Assembly: GCF_001552215.1 (NCBI RefSeq)
Contig: NZ_BCQT01000010.1
Location: forward strand, 186,001-250,000
Origin: Actinomadura macra NBRC 14102
Lineage (GTDB): Bacteria > Actinomycetota > Actinomycetes > Streptosporangiales > Streptosporangiaceae
Reading direction: 5' to 3'
DNA length: 64,000 nt
Shown: positions 34,140-43,312 of the stretch, piece after piece
Layout of the letters: each line of letters starts with the position of its first letter
Numbering within the stretch: the first letter of the stretch is position 1
The notes under the pieces: model-generated
Database searches by the model: none
Told to the model about the DNA's origin: nothing
Seen by the model: the letters and a program-made list of their open reading frames with translations, nothing else
Translations under genes and position numbers: made by a program

Positions 34140-34715
34140 ATGAGCGAAGACAAAGTGATCATTTATGAGGAGACCGGAGCCGACCCGCGGATCGACGTGA
34201 TGACCGTCCAGAACCGCAGCGGACGCACGCGGGTACGGGCCGTCGACAAGCCGGAGCAGATGGTCGAGTTGGTCTCCCGGCTGGTCGGCGAAGGGGTGAC
34301 ACAGATAGAGCTCTGCGGCGGATTCGGTGCGGTGCCGCACGCCGCGGCCGGCCGGGCGACCGAGGGGAAGGTACCCGTGGGGGCCATCTACTACGGGTTC
34401 GAGTCACTCACCGGCGTCGCGTCGTACAAGACACGCTTCGAGGCCGGCGATGTGCTGTCGGAAGCGTTCATCATCGTGCACGAAGGTTCCGACCCCTCGG
34501 TCGACGTGGTGGTTCACGAGAAGGCCGACGGCGGCAGGACGACCTTTGTGGCAGTGCCCGACGAGACCAGCGCCGGCGAGGTGGCCGGGAGGATGGCCAC
34601 CGAACTGCAACTGATCGAGCTGTACGGCGCGTCCGGACCTGAGGGCGCCGCGCCGGTCATCCGGGCGGTGGACGGCCGAGTACCCGTCGGCGTCAGCGCT
34701 TACGGCCGTCGCTGA
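34140..34715 (+). CDS. Tandem DUF6506 protein
   Basis: A 191-residue protein made of two copies of the DUF6506 domain (residues ~5-95 and ~108-190). Both show the same order: an opening II-x-E-G/T strand with DP, GRT..V/FVAV, an amphipathic helix, QIEL/LIEL-GG-GA and a VPVG.YYG/VSAYG end. Family members are usually single-domain proteins of about 100 residues. No catalytic residues are known. The start is ATG 34140 with only a weak ribosome-binding site. Confidence 0.75.
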   Translation: MSEDKVIIYEETGADPRIDVMTVQNRSGRTRVRAVDKPEQMVELVSRLVGEGVTQIELCGGFGAVPHAAAGRATEGKVPVGAIYYGFESLTGVASYKTRFEAGDVLSEAFIIVHEGSDPSVDVVVHEKADGGRTTFVAVPDETSAGEVAGRMATELQLIELYGASGPEGAAPVIRAVDGRVPVGVSAYGRR

Positions 34716-34949
34716 TTCGCGGCGTCATCTACCTGGCATTGACGCTCCGGCAGGGCGCCCACAAGGCGTTTGGTTGCTCCTGGGGGCTCCCCCGCCAGTT
34801 GTCTGACCGGGGCTCGTCCGGAACCTACGCGTGTTGTGCGGACTGCGATGCTCCCCTCAGGATCGACGAAGCGGACGCCACCCGGCGGGAGACCTGACGA
34901 GACGACGATTGTCCGGACGGCCACACCACTGAACGATTACTCTGAGGGA

Positions 34950-34968
34950 ACTCTCCTTCACGGAGAGT
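34950..34968 (+). promoter_or_regulatory. Small hairpin in the leader of the proline-rich peptide gene
   Basis: A 7-bp inverted repeat ACTCTCC / GGAGAGT with a 5-nt loop, 30 bp upstream of the TTG start. It contains a Shine-Dalgarno-like GGAGAG. Role unknown. Confidence 0.35.
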
Positions 34969-34999
34969 CTGTACACATCGTCCGAGGAGTGATGATCAC

Positions 35000-35101
35000 T
35001 TGGGCAAGCACAGTAAGCCGCCGCCGGAGAATCCGAAGCCGCCCCCGCCTCCGAATCCCGACAAGGGCACCACTCCGGGGGGTGGGACGCGAGAGAAGTG
35101 A
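35000..35101 (+). CDS. Proline-rich 33-residue peptide, possible RiPP precursor
   Basis: A tiny frame too short for ordinary ORF callers. TTG at 35000 is preceded by GAGGAG (10-nt spacer), and the TGA stop overlaps the GTG of the methyltransferase gene (GTGA), the usual sign of coupled translation. The product begins MGKHSKPPPENPK, continues with Pro/Asn/Lys and ends GGGTREK. It has no signal peptide and no helix. A substrate of the adjacent PIMT-like methyltransferase is a plausible role: the peptide has Asn-Pro and Asn/Asp residues. No known precursor family is recognised. Confidence 0.55.
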   Translation: MGKHSKPPPENPKPPPPPNPDKGTTPGGGTREK

Positions 35102-36240
35102 GTCCTGCGAACGGCGTGCCGGAGTGGGCGGCGCCCTTGTTCCGGCGAGGACGGTTGCCGACGGGCTGGGAGCAGGTGCTCGGGGCCGTGCCCCGGCACC
35201 TGTTCCTCCCCGATCTGATCTGGCCGCTGGACGCCGGGAACGGGCTCTACCTGACGGTCGACCGAGCGCAGGACCCCGCGGGTTGGACGGCTTGGGCAGA
35301 CGCGGACGTTCCGATCGTGACGCAGTGGGACGACTGCGGGCACACCGGGCCGGAGCCGGGCAGTCTGCCGACCTCTTCGGCATCCGAACCGTCCTTGGTG
35401 ATGGAGATGCTCGCGGACCTCGACGTGCATCCGGGCCATCGTGTCCTGGACGTCGGTGCCGGGACGGGCTGGACGACCGCGCTCCTCGCCGTCCGCGCCG
35501 GAGCCGGCACGGTGGTCGGCGTCGAGTGGGACGCCGAGGTGGCTGCCGCGGCGCGCGGACGGCTGGCGGCCGCGAACGTACATGCACGCATCGTGGTGGG
35601 GGATGGCGGCGATGGGTTCGCCGCAGGCTCGCCCTATGACCGTGTCCAGTGCACCTACGGGGTGCTGCGCATACCTCCGGCATGGGTCACGCAGACGCGC
35701 CCCGGCGGGGTGATCGTCGCTCCGTGGCGGACGCGGTTCACGCATCAGGGCGCCGTGGTCGAGCTCGTGGTGGAGGACGGTGCCGCTTCGGGGCGTTTCA
35801 TCCGTCCGGCCGAGTTCATGCAGTCGCGGGCGGAGCGCCAGGTATGGCCGTCCCATACCGACTATGTCCCGCACGGTGACGGCTGGCCCGAGGGCACCGC
35901 GGAATCCTCGACGGAGCTTCGCCTCCGCGACCTGACGGGTATGTTCGCCTTCGTCATCGGGCTGACCGTGCCCGGCGTGGTGCACACCGTCGAGAACGAC
36001 ACCGCGTGGCTCTATTCGCTGCGCGGGCGTTCGTGGGCCGCGGTGTTCTTCGAGGACGCCGAGGTCTACCACCAGGGTGGAGACCGACGCCTCTGGGACG
36101 AGGTGCAGGCCGCACACGAGTGGTGGCATCAGCAGGGACGGCCTGACCACGCCCGCTTCGGCCTCTCCACCGGGCCGGGCGGGGAAGCCGCGTGGCTGGA
36201 CGACCCCGGCCAGCCGGTCGCGGAGGCGTCGACGCCGTAG
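35098..36240 (+). CDS. PIMT-type SAM methyltransferase (ATP-grasp RiPP maturase-associated type)
   Basis: A 380-residue methyltransferase of the protein-L-isoaspartate O-methyltransferase superfamily. The N-terminal VPRHLFLPD motif and PIVTQWDD stretch are typical of the branch linked to ATP-grasp peptide maturase systems, and the SAM-binding motif is VLDVGAGTGWTTALL. The C-terminal ~150 residues are an extension absent from repair PIMTs. The GTG start overlaps the stop of the proline-rich peptide. No ATP-grasp or lanthionine synthetase gene is adjacent, so if it is a RiPP enzyme it works alone or in trans. Confidence 0.82.
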   Translation: MSPANGVPEWAAPLFRRGRLPTGWEQVLGAVPRHLFLPDLIWPLDAGNGLYLTVDRAQDPAGWTAWADADVPIVTQWDDCGHTGPEPGSLPTSSASEPSLVMEMLADLDVHPGHRVLDVGAGTGWTTALLAVRAGAGTVVGVEWDAEVAAAARGRLAAANVHARIVVGDGGDGFAAGSPYDRVQCTYGVLRIPPAWVTQTRPGGVIVAPWRTRFTHQGAVVELVVEDGAASGRFIRPAEFMQSRAERQVWPSHTDYVPHGDGWPEGTAESSTELRLRDLTGMFAFVIGLTVPGVVHTVENDTAWLYSLRGRSWAAVFFEDAEVYHQGGDRRLWDEVQAAHEWWHQQGRPDHARFGLSTGPGGEAAWLDDPGQPVAEASTP

Positions 36241-36390
36241 AGGCGTCCGGACGGCCTACATGCGGTGATGGGAGTGGCGGTCCCGTCCTCGGCAGGGCCG
36301 GGGAGAGCCTCGAAGCTCTGGACGGGACACGCCGGTTTCGCTTCCCATGGCCGCGGCGCTCGGCGGGAGCGCCGCGGCGTCAGGGACGGG

Positions 36391-38211
36391 TCAGGCTGCT
36401 TCCCAGAGGGCGGGAACGTTCGGCGGCGTCCAGCCCGGCTGCGACGTGTGGGGCTGGAGGCAGCGGTAGGTCACGCCTTCGTAGACCACGGTGTCACCGG
36501 TGTTGTAGGACTTGCCCTCGGCCCACGAGGTGTTGCCGGGGTCGCCGGGGCCGGGGTCGCCCGGGCCGGGGTCGCCCGGGTCCTGCGCGCGGCTGCCGAC
36601 CTTGACGCCGGCCCACGCGTTCGCCACCGCGGTGTACTCGGCGCTGGTCTGGCCGTAGAGGGCGGCGGCCGCCTTCAGCGTGCCGTCCCGGGCGCCCTTG
36701 TAGTCGGTGTTCGCCCGGAACTCGGTGGTGAGGGCCTTGTACCAGATGGCGGCGGCCTTCTCCCGGCCGATGCCGGTGACGGGCTTGTTGTCGGCGGTCG
36801 GCGAGTTGTAGCTGACGCCGTTGATGACCTTGGCGCCGCTGCCCTCCGACAGCAGGTAGTAGAAGTGGTTGGCGATGCCGGAGGAGTAGTGGACGTCCAC
36901 GCTCCCGGCGTTCGGCGACCAGTTGTCCAGCGAGGCGCCGTCCTTGCTCGGACGGTCCATGTAGCGCAGCGGCGCGTTGTTGCCGGAAATGTTGATCTTT
37001 TCGCCGATGTAGTAGTCGCCCACGTCCGCGGCGTTGTTGGCCCAGAACTCCATGGCGGTGGCCATGATGTCGGACGTGGCCTCGTTCAGGCCGCCGGACT
37101 CGCCCTCGTAGATCAGGCCGGCCGTGTTGGACGTGACGCCGTGGGTCATCTCGTGGCCGGCGACGTCCAACTCGGTCAGCGGCTTGCGGTTGCCCGACCC
37201 GTCGCCGTACGTCATGCAGAAGCAGCTGTCTTCCCAGAACGCGTTGACGTAGCTGCTGCCGTAGTGAACGCGCGAGTACGCGCCCACGCCGTCACCGCGG
37301 ATACCGGACCGGCCATAAACGGTCTTGTAGTAGTCCCAGGTCTCCCCGGCGCCGTAGGCCGCGTCGACCGCGGCGGTCTGGGCGTTGTTCGGCGTGCCGT
37401 CGCCCCAGTTGTCGTCGGCGTCGGTGAACAGGGTGCCGCGGCCGGACTGGCCGCCGTTCAGGTTGGTCGTGTCGTGGCCGCCGCGCCCGGCGTCGCGCAG
37501 CGAGAAGCTGCTACCGGAGCCGGAGGTGCCCAGCTCGACCGTCCCGGAGTACATGCTCTTGCCGGTGCCGGTGTGGACGCCCTGCCACTGGGTGATCTTC
37601 TTGCCCGTGGTGGCGTCGGTGATGACGTGCAGCAGGTTGGGGGTGCCGTCCTTCTGCGTTCCGCCGACGACGGTCTCCCAGGCCAGGACGGACGCGCCGT
37701 TGCGGTCCATCCAGACGACCTTGCGCGGGGCCACGCTGTTCTTGGCCTTCGGCGTGGCCGGCTTGGTAGACGCCAACGTCTTCGGGGCGGTATCCACCTT
37801 CAGCGGACGGACGTCCGCCCTGGACACCCGCTGGAGCTCGCCGGACTTGGCGCGGTGGACGATCAGGTCGCCGCCGAGGACGGGCAGGCCGTCATAGGTT
37901 TGCAGGTAGTGCGTGTGGGTGGTGCCGTCCTTGTCCTGGACGATGCTCTTGACCTTCAGCTCGACCTTGTCTCCGAGGCGCAACTCAGACGCGGTCTTGT
38001 CCTCCTGCGCCTTGGCCTGGCTGACGAGCGCCTTGTACTGCTTGGCGGTCAGGTGGGCGGGCATCTGCCCGGGGTTCCCCGGGGCCGCCTTGGCGGGGGC
38101 GGCGGCGGAGGGTCCCGCCTGCATGCCGATCGCCGCCATGGCGGCGACGGCGACCAGCGCGGTGCTCATGGTGACGCGCCGGTTGACGCGTCCGGGGGTG
38201 GTGGATCTCAA
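36391..38211 (-). CDS. Secreted thermolysin-family (M4) metalloprotease with chitin-binding C-terminus
   Basis: A 606-residue secreted zinc protease. TTG 38211 is chosen because AAGGAG lies seven bases upstream and the signal peptide begins there. Order: signal peptide (~1-34), FTP/PepSY propeptide (~35-215), M4 catalytic domain (~220-525) with HEMTH (His353, Glu354, His357) and third ligand Glu377 in GGLNEA, and DVHYSSGI carrying the active-site His. A DPGDPGPG linker leads to a CBM5/12 module (WAEGKSYNTGDTVVYEG). The ligand spacing matches thermolysin exactly. It likely degrades extracellular protein while bound to chitin. Confidence 0.95.
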   Translation of the reverse strand: MRSTTPGRVNRRVTMSTALVAVAAMAAIGMQAGPSAAAPAKAAPGNPGQMPAHLTAKQYKALVSQAKAQEDKTASELRLGDKVELKVKSIVQDKDGTTHTHYLQTYDGLPVLGGDLIVHRAKSGELQRVSRADVRPLKVDTAPKTLASTKPATPKAKNSVAPRKVVWMDRNGASVLAWETVVGGTQKDGTPNLLHVITDATTGKKITQWQGVHTGTGKSMYSGTVELGTSGSGSSFSLRDAGRGGHDTTNLNGGQSGRGTLFTDADDNWGDGTPNNAQTAAVDAAYGAGETWDYYKTVYGRSGIRGDGVGAYSRVHYGSSYVNAFWEDSCFCMTYGDGSGNRKPLTELDVAGHEMTHGVTSNTAGLIYEGESGGLNEATSDIMATAMEFWANNAADVGDYYIGEKINISGNNAPLRYMDRPSKDGASLDNWSPNAGSVDVHYSSGIANHFYYLLSEGSGAKVINGVSYNSPTADNKPVTGIGREKAAAIWYKALTTEFRANTDYKGARDGTLKAAAALYGQTSAEYTAVANAWAGVKVGSRAQDPGDPGPGDPGPGDPGNTSWAEGKSYNTGDTVVYEGVTYRCLQPHTSQPGWTPPNVPALWEAA

Positions 38212-38503
38212 CGCGGACTCCTTGTCTGCCGACCGTCTCTGGGGAAACGGCCGAGGGGGAGCGCTCCAACGGCGCGGTGGCGCCCCGGAGCTCCGGAGTG
38301 TCGGAAGGCGGTTGACTGAGGAACAATCGCACGTGGTTTGTACGCATGTCACCGGTTAGTCCGCCGCTGGACGCATCCGTAGGGACATCGGTTCCAGCGC
38401 AAGGGGAATCCCTACACCGGGTAGGGGTGGACGAGGGTGCACCAGAGCGGGACGGGCTCCGGGGCGAAGGCCCCGACGAAAGAAGCGTTCGACGAGGCGG
38501 TGC

Positions 38504-41350
38504 CTACGAGGGCAGGGAGGCGCCCGGCCCGTCCAGACCCCCGTGCAGCAGGGAACCGAGCTGCACGCGCGAGCGGATGCCCAGCTTGCGGTAGATGCGG
38601 GTGAGGGAAGCCTCGACCGTCTTCACGCTCAGGAACAGCCGGTTCGCCACCTGCTGGTTGGTGGCGCCCTGGCCGACGAGGACGGCGATCCGCTGCTCGC
38701 CCTCCGTCAGGGTCGCGTGGGCGGTGGCGCCGAGCGGAGCGGGACCGTCCTGGAGACCCATGTCCAGGCGCGCGAGCCGGTGCCGCGCGTGCTCGGCCCA
38801 GGGCCGCGCACCGCACCGAAGGAAGATCTCCAATGCCTCCGCGGCCGCCTTGCGCGCCGGCCCGCCGCGGCGGCGCCGCCGTTCGACCCTGGCCTGTTCG
38901 AGGAGGCAGTGCCCCACTTCGAGGGGCTGGCCGAGCCGTCCGAACAGCATCGCCGCCTGGCGCAGGAGCGCGACCGCGCCGTCGTGCTCACCGCGTGCGG
39001 CGAGGATGGCGGCCTCCGCGCGGTCCAGCCGTCCGGTGACGCCGACGCCCCGGATCCGGTCGCCGACCGCGGCGCGGGTCCCGCGGACCACCTCGTCGGC
39101 CAGGTCGGTGTCGCCGAGCACCGCGAGACCGTGGGCGAGGTCGCCGCGCCACCGCAGGACCATCGGGGACCGCAACCCGTGCCCCTCGCCCAGCCCCTCG
39201 ATGCGCCACAGGGTGTCCACCCCGGCGCGGACGTCGCCGCCGCGCATCCGCGCGATGCCCAGCACGTGCAGCAGGCGGCTCTGGAAGATGAGGTCGTTCT
39301 CCTGCTCGGACGCCCGCAACCCGCGTTCGGCGAGCGCGATGGCACGGCGGATGCTGCCGCCCGAGAGTTCCGCCAGCGCGCCGTGGTACCAGGCCGGGCC
39401 GGGGCTGAGCGCGGCCTCCTCGGTGATGCGCATGGCACGGTCCGCGAAGTCGAGCGCCTCGCGGCATCGGCCCGTCCGGACGGACACCTCCGACAGGTTG
39501 CGCAGGACGTGCACGACCTCCTCGCCGGACCCCCGTTCCACCAGGGCCAGCATCCGCAGGAGCTCCTCGCGGGCCTCGGTCAGCCGGTCCTCGAAGATGG
39601 CGCAGTAGGCCGCGAGGTACCGGGGCGTGGTGTGGAGCTGGCCGTCCAGCGGCGGTTCCGGCAGACGCCGGGCACGCCTGAGGTCGGTGCCGTAGTCGTC
39701 CCGTCCCTCGATCAGCGCGATGTTCGCCCGGACGGTCAGGGCCTTGACCTCCAGCGCCGTGTCCCCCGCCTCCCGCGCGTGGGTCAGCGCGCCGTTCGCC
39801 TCGTGCTCCGCGCGCTCGGGCGCGCCGTTCAGCAGGGCGCCGAGCGCCATCCGCAGCCGCAGCGGGCCGAGCAGCGCCGGGTCGCCGTCCGCGTCCACCA
39901 AGGCGGCGGCGAACACCTCGCCCATCTCGGCGAGACCCTGCCCGGACAGGTCCAGGACGGCGAGCCTGACCCGCACCCGCTGGGCGCGGCTGGCGTCGGA
40001 GGCGAGGACGGCCTCGGCGGCCCGGTGCACCAGATCGGGCAGACCGCCGTTGGCCCCCGTCTCGGCCGCCGCGACCAGCCACTCCAGCCGCTCGGTGGCG
40101 GGCTCGGCCGGCGAACGGTCCGCGGCGAGCAGGTACAGCTCGGCCGCCATCCGGTGCGAGCCCTGCCGGACGGCCTGCTCGGCGGCGGTGACCAGCGAGT
40201 GCGCCAGCTCGGCGTTCGGTCCCGAGTCGGCCAGCGCGCGGTGCCGGGCACGTCCGGCCGCGTCCGGTACGACGGCGGCCAGCGCCCGGTGCGCCCGCGC
40301 CAGATGCGCGGCCCCGGCGGACTCGGCGAGCACGGTGCCGACGGCGGGCGGCGTGAAACGGACACCGCCCCCCTCGGTGATCAGCAGCCCCAGGTCGGCC
40401 GCCTGCCCGATGTCCCGCGCGGCCTCGGTGCGTCCCGCGCGGCGCAGCAGATCGGCCGTCGGACGGATGGCGAGCGCCGCCATCAGCAGCGTCTCGCGGG
40501 CCTGCTCCGACAACCGCGCCAGCCGCTCCACGATCACGGCGTGCACCCGCTGCGGCAACGGTGCCGGACGCCAGTGCCGCGGAATGCGGTCGGTGAACGC
40601 TCCGGCCAGCGCCAACGCGAGATACGGGTTGCCGCCGGAGTCGGAGTGCAGGGTGTTCACCACGCGGACGGGCAGCCCGTAGCTGTCGAACATCTCGGCC
40701 AGCTCGTCCGGTCCGAGGGGCGGGACGGGCAGGTGGAGCGCGTCGGGGACGGGCATCCAGGGGGCGCTGCCTCCCTCACCCGCGGCGAGACCGTCCGGCC
40801 ATCCCCCGGCGACGACGGCGCGCACGCCCCGGGAGGCGAGCCGCCGGAGCGCGTAGCGGATGGCGTGCACCGACTCGGTGTCCAGCCACTGCGCGTCGTC
40901 GATGAGCAGCAGCACCGGGCGTTCCTCGGCACACCGGGCGAGCAGCCCGCGAAACGCCAGGCGGCACGCGGCGTGGTCCAGGGGGGACCGGTCCAGCGGC
41001 CGCCCGTCCGAGGGCGTGGGATGCGGCGCGGGCAACCCGGACAGTTCCTCCCGCGGCAACTGCGCGGTGAGGGTCCCGGGAAGCTGGTCGAGCAGTTCGG
41101 CGAGGCCCGAGCAGGGCACCCACCGTTCGGTCTCCGTCCCGGCGACCCGCAATACCAGCTCGCCGCGCGCGGCGGCAGCGGCCCCGACGGCTTCGAGCAG
41201 CGCCGTCTTCCCGATGCCACTGGGACCGGTCAGGATGGCGCTGCCATTGGCAGCGATGCAGGTTTCCACGGACGCGACCGGCGCGGAGCGCCCTACCAAG
41301 GAGGGCGGCGTTGCCTTCAGGGCTACTGACGGCGCCGCACCGACGTCCAT
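38504..41350 (-). CDS. Large LuxR-family ATP-dependent regulator (LAL)
   Basis: A 948-residue STAND-type regulator. The N-terminal AAA/NACHT-like ATPase has Walker A GPSGIGKTALL (~residue 40) and Walker B LLLIDDAQWL; a long TPR-like helical middle follows; the C-terminus is a LuxR helix-turn-helix (NQQVANRLFLSVKTVEASL). ATG 41350 is preceded by GGAAGGGAG. Such regulators often activate secondary-metabolite or catabolic genes on binding a ligand. Its target is unknown; the M4 protease gene lies downstream in the same direction after ~290 bp. Confidence 0.93.
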   Translation of the reverse strand: MDVGAAPSVALKATPPSLVGRSAPVASVETCIAANGSAILTGPSGIGKTALLEAVGAAAAARGELVLRVAGTETERWVPCSGLAELLDQLPGTLTAQLPREELSGLPAPHPTPSDGRPLDRSPLDHAACRLAFRGLLARCAEERPVLLLIDDAQWLDTESVHAIRYALRRLASRGVRAVVAGGWPDGLAAGEGGSAPWMPVPDALHLPVPPLGPDELAEMFDSYGLPVRVVNTLHSDSGGNPYLALALAGAFTDRIPRHWRPAPLPQRVHAVIVERLARLSEQARETLLMAALAIRPTADLLRRAGRTEAARDIGQAADLGLLITEGGGVRFTPPAVGTVLAESAGAAHLARAHRALAAVVPDAAGRARHRALADSGPNAELAHSLVTAAEQAVRQGSHRMAAELYLLAADRSPAEPATERLEWLVAAAETGANGGLPDLVHRAAEAVLASDASRAQRVRVRLAVLDLSGQGLAEMGEVFAAALVDADGDPALLGPLRLRMALGALLNGAPERAEHEANGALTHAREAGDTALEVKALTVRANIALIEGRDDYGTDLRRARRLPEPPLDGQLHTTPRYLAAYCAIFEDRLTEAREELLRMLALVERGSGEEVVHVLRNLSEVSVRTGRCREALDFADRAMRITEEAALSPGPAWYHGALAELSGGSIRRAIALAERGLRASEQENDLIFQSRLLHVLGIARMRGGDVRAGVDTLWRIEGLGEGHGLRSPMVLRWRGDLAHGLAVLGDTDLADEVVRGTRAAVGDRIRGVGVTGRLDRAEAAILAARGEHDGAVALLRQAAMLFGRLGQPLEVGHCLLEQARVERRRRRGGPARKAAAEALEIFLRCGARPWAEHARHRLARLDMGLQDGPAPLGATAHATLTEGEQRIAVLVGQGATNQQVANRLFLSVKTVEASLTRIYRKLGIRSRVQLGSLLHGGLDGPGASLPS

Positions 41351-41543
41351 AACTCACTCCCTTCCGGAGGAATCGGACGCCACATCGACAATAACCACCC
41401 GCGGGACCGTTCACAACGCCCGTCCCCTTCACCCGAAATACGCGATGAAGGAGACCATCTTGGGGGACAATCTGGTGACCTGCACCGATACACCGCGCTG
41501 TCACCGTTCCCAAATCCGGCCCGTCGACTTCGTCACAAGCTGC

Positions 41544-41578
41544 GGACGCCCGGGGCCGCGTGGGGCCACCGGGCGTCC
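41544..41578. terminator. Hairpin downstream of the enoyl-CoA hydratase gene
   Basis: A 10-bp perfect stem (41544-41553 with 41569-41578) just after the hydratase stop. No T-tract; likely a terminator for the minus-strand operon. Confidence 0.65.
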
Positions 41579-41589
41579 AGGCGCCGGGG

Positions 41590-42369
41590 CTATTCGCCCG
41601 TCCAGTTCGGCTTGCGCTTCTCGGCGAAGGCGGCCGGCCCTTCCTGGGCGTCCTTGGAGGTGAAGACCGGCAGGGTGATCTCGCCCTGCTTCCTCCACGC
41701 CTCCTCGGGCGTCCAGTCGGCGGACTCGACGATGATCTTCTTGGTGGCCGCGAGCGCCAGCGGTGCGTTCTCGGCGACCTTGAGGGCCAGTTCCTTCGCG
41801 GCGGCGAGGGCGCCGCCCGGCTCGGTGAGCCGGTTGACGAACCCCAGCTCGGCCATCCGCTCGGCCGGGAACTTGTCGCCGGTGAGGGCGATCTCCATCG
41901 CGATGTGGAACGGAATGCGCCGCGGCAGCCGGAGCAGGCCGCCGCCCGCCGCGACAAGGCCGCGCTTCGGCTCGGGCAGCCCGAACTGGGCGTCCCGCGC
42001 GGCGACGATCATGTCGCAGGACAGCGCCACCTCGCAGCCACCGGCCAGGGCATAACCCTCGACGGCGGCGATCAGCGGCTTGGCGGACGGGCGCTCCACG
42101 ATCCCGGCGAACCCGCGTCCGTCCACGATGGGGTTGTCGCCGGTCAGGAAGCCCTTGAGGTCCATGCCCGCGCAGAACGTGCCGCCCGCGCCGGTCAGGA
42201 CGCCGATCGACAGGTCCTTGCGGGAGTCCAGCTCGTCCAGCGCCGCGGCGATCCCCTGCGCCACCGCGCCGTTGATGGCGTTACGGGACCGCGGACGGTT
42301 GATCGTGATGACGAGGACCGCGCCGTCTTCCTCGGTGACCACGTCGTCGGTGCGAACATCTTCGGACAT
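41590..42369 (-). CDS. Enoyl-CoA hydratase/isomerase family protein
   Basis: A 259-residue crotonase-fold protein. The oxyanion-hole stretch AGGTFCAGMDLKGF and the second region AVEGYALAGGCEVALSCDM are typical. Position 3 of the active site is at LPEPKRGL, where classical hydratases carry Glu. GAGG lies six bases before the ATG. It is 8 bp downstream of an SDR dehydrogenase gene in the same operon, consistent with hydration and dehydrogenation of a CoA ester in a beta-oxidation-type pathway; the substrate is not evident. Confidence 0.92.
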   Translation of the reverse strand: MSEDVRTDDVVTEEDGAVLVITINRPRSRNAINGAVAQGIAAALDELDSRKDLSIGVLTGAGGTFCAGMDLKGFLTGDNPIVDGRGFAGIVERPSAKPLIAAVEGYALAGGCEVALSCDMIVAARDAQFGLPEPKRGLVAAGGGLLRLPRRIPFHIAMEIALTGDKFPAERMAELGFVNRLTEPGGALAAAKELALKVAENAPLALAATKKIIVESADWTPEEAWRKQGEITLPVFTSKDAQEGPAAFAEKRKPNWTGE

Positions 42370-42377
42370 TCAAGGCC

Positions 42378-43151
42378 TCACTTCGGCTGGAAGCGGATAC
42401 CGCCGTCGAAGCGGATGGTCTCGCCGTTCATGTAGTCGTTCTCGATGAGGGACTTGACGAGGTGCGCGAACTCCGACGCCTTGCCCATCCGCTTCGGGAA
42501 CGGGACGGGCGCGGCGAGCTTGGCCTTGAACGCCTCGGCGCCCTCGCCCTCGCCGTAGATGGGGGTGTCGATGATGCCGGGGCAGATGGTGTTGACCCGG
42601 ACGCCGATCGCGGCGAGGTCGCGGGCGGCGGGCAGCGTCATGCCGATGATGCCGCCCTTGGAGGCGGAGTAGGCGATCTGCCCGGTCTGTCCCTCGATAC
42701 CGGCGATGGACGCGGTGTTGATCACCACGCCGCGGGCGCCGTCGTCGTCGGCGGGCTCGGTCTTGGCGATCGCCGCCGCGCCGATGCGCATCAGGTTGAA
42801 GGTGCCGATCAGGTTGACCCGGATGACGGTCTCGTAGGAGGCGAGGTCGTGCGGGCTGCCGTCGCGGTTGACGGTGCGGGTCGCCCAGCCGATGCCGGCG
42901 CTGTTGACGATGACGCGCAGCGGGGCGCCGGTGTCGACGGCGGCCTGGACGGCGGCCTGCACCTGCCCCTCGTCCGACACGTCGGTCTTGACGAAGACGC
43001 CGCCGACCTCGTCGGCGAGGGCCTTGCCCCTGTCCTCGTTCAGGTCGGCGACGACCACCTTGGCGCCTTCGGCGGCCAGCGTGCGGACGGTGGCCTCACC
43101 GAGACCGCTCGCGCCGCCGGATACGACGGCGGAAACTCCGTTCAGGTCCAT
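42378..43151 (-). CDS. SDR-family dehydrogenase, 3-hydroxyacyl-CoA dehydrogenase type II-like
   Basis: A 257-residue short-chain dehydrogenase with the NAD motif SGGASGLGEATVRTL, an NSAG strand, the catalytic Tyr/Lys in YSASKGG and a PG segment (CPGIIDTP). It resembles HSD10/FadB2-type 3-hydroxyacyl-CoA dehydrogenases, fitting the adjacent enoyl-CoA hydratase. ATG 43151 is favoured over GTG 43160 because it begins the conserved strand (MDLNGVSAVVSGG). It is the first gene of the pair. Confidence 0.92.
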   Translation of the reverse strand: MDLNGVSAVVSGGASGLGEATVRTLAAEGAKVVVADLNEDRGKALADEVGGVFVKTDVSDEGQVQAAVQAAVDTGAPLRVIVNSAGIGWATRTVNRDGSPHDLASYETVIRVNLIGTFNLMRIGAAAIAKTEPADDDGARGVVINTASIAGIEGQTGQIAYSASKGGIIGMTLPAARDLAAIGVRVNTICPGIIDTPIYGEGEGAEAFKAKLAAPVPFPKRMGKASEFAHLVKSLIENDYMNGETIRFDGGIRFQPK

Positions 43152-43312
43152 AAGCAGCACCTTACGTGAGGGACCGAATGTGGTTCGGGGTGATGGTACT
43201 CAGTCGCCATCGCGCGCTCCGCGCACACCCCACCGATCACGGAGCCACGATGTTACTCGTGGGTCACAATACGGGGATGTTTGCCCCTCCCTGCCCCGGG
43301 CACCCGCCGGAG

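Noticed and set aside
34770..35639. 289-codon plus-strand frame overlapping the peptide and methyltransferase
   Set aside because: The +1 frame of the methyltransferase; Arg-rich and unlike any family.
35098..36240. Simple protein-repair PIMT
   Set aside because: It has a ~150-residue C-terminal extension and the VPRHLFLPD/PIVTQ pattern of maturase-linked methyltransferases, and it is coupled to a small peptide gene.
36265..38319. 684-codon plus-strand open frame opposite the M4 protease
   Set aside because: Val/Gly/Arg-rich shadow; the minus strand carries a complete thermolysin-family protein with exact zinc-ligand spacing.
38543..41329. 928-codon plus-strand open frame opposite the first LAL regulator
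   Set aside because: Shadow frame; composition and absence of motifs contrast with the clear Walker and LuxR motifs on the minus strand.
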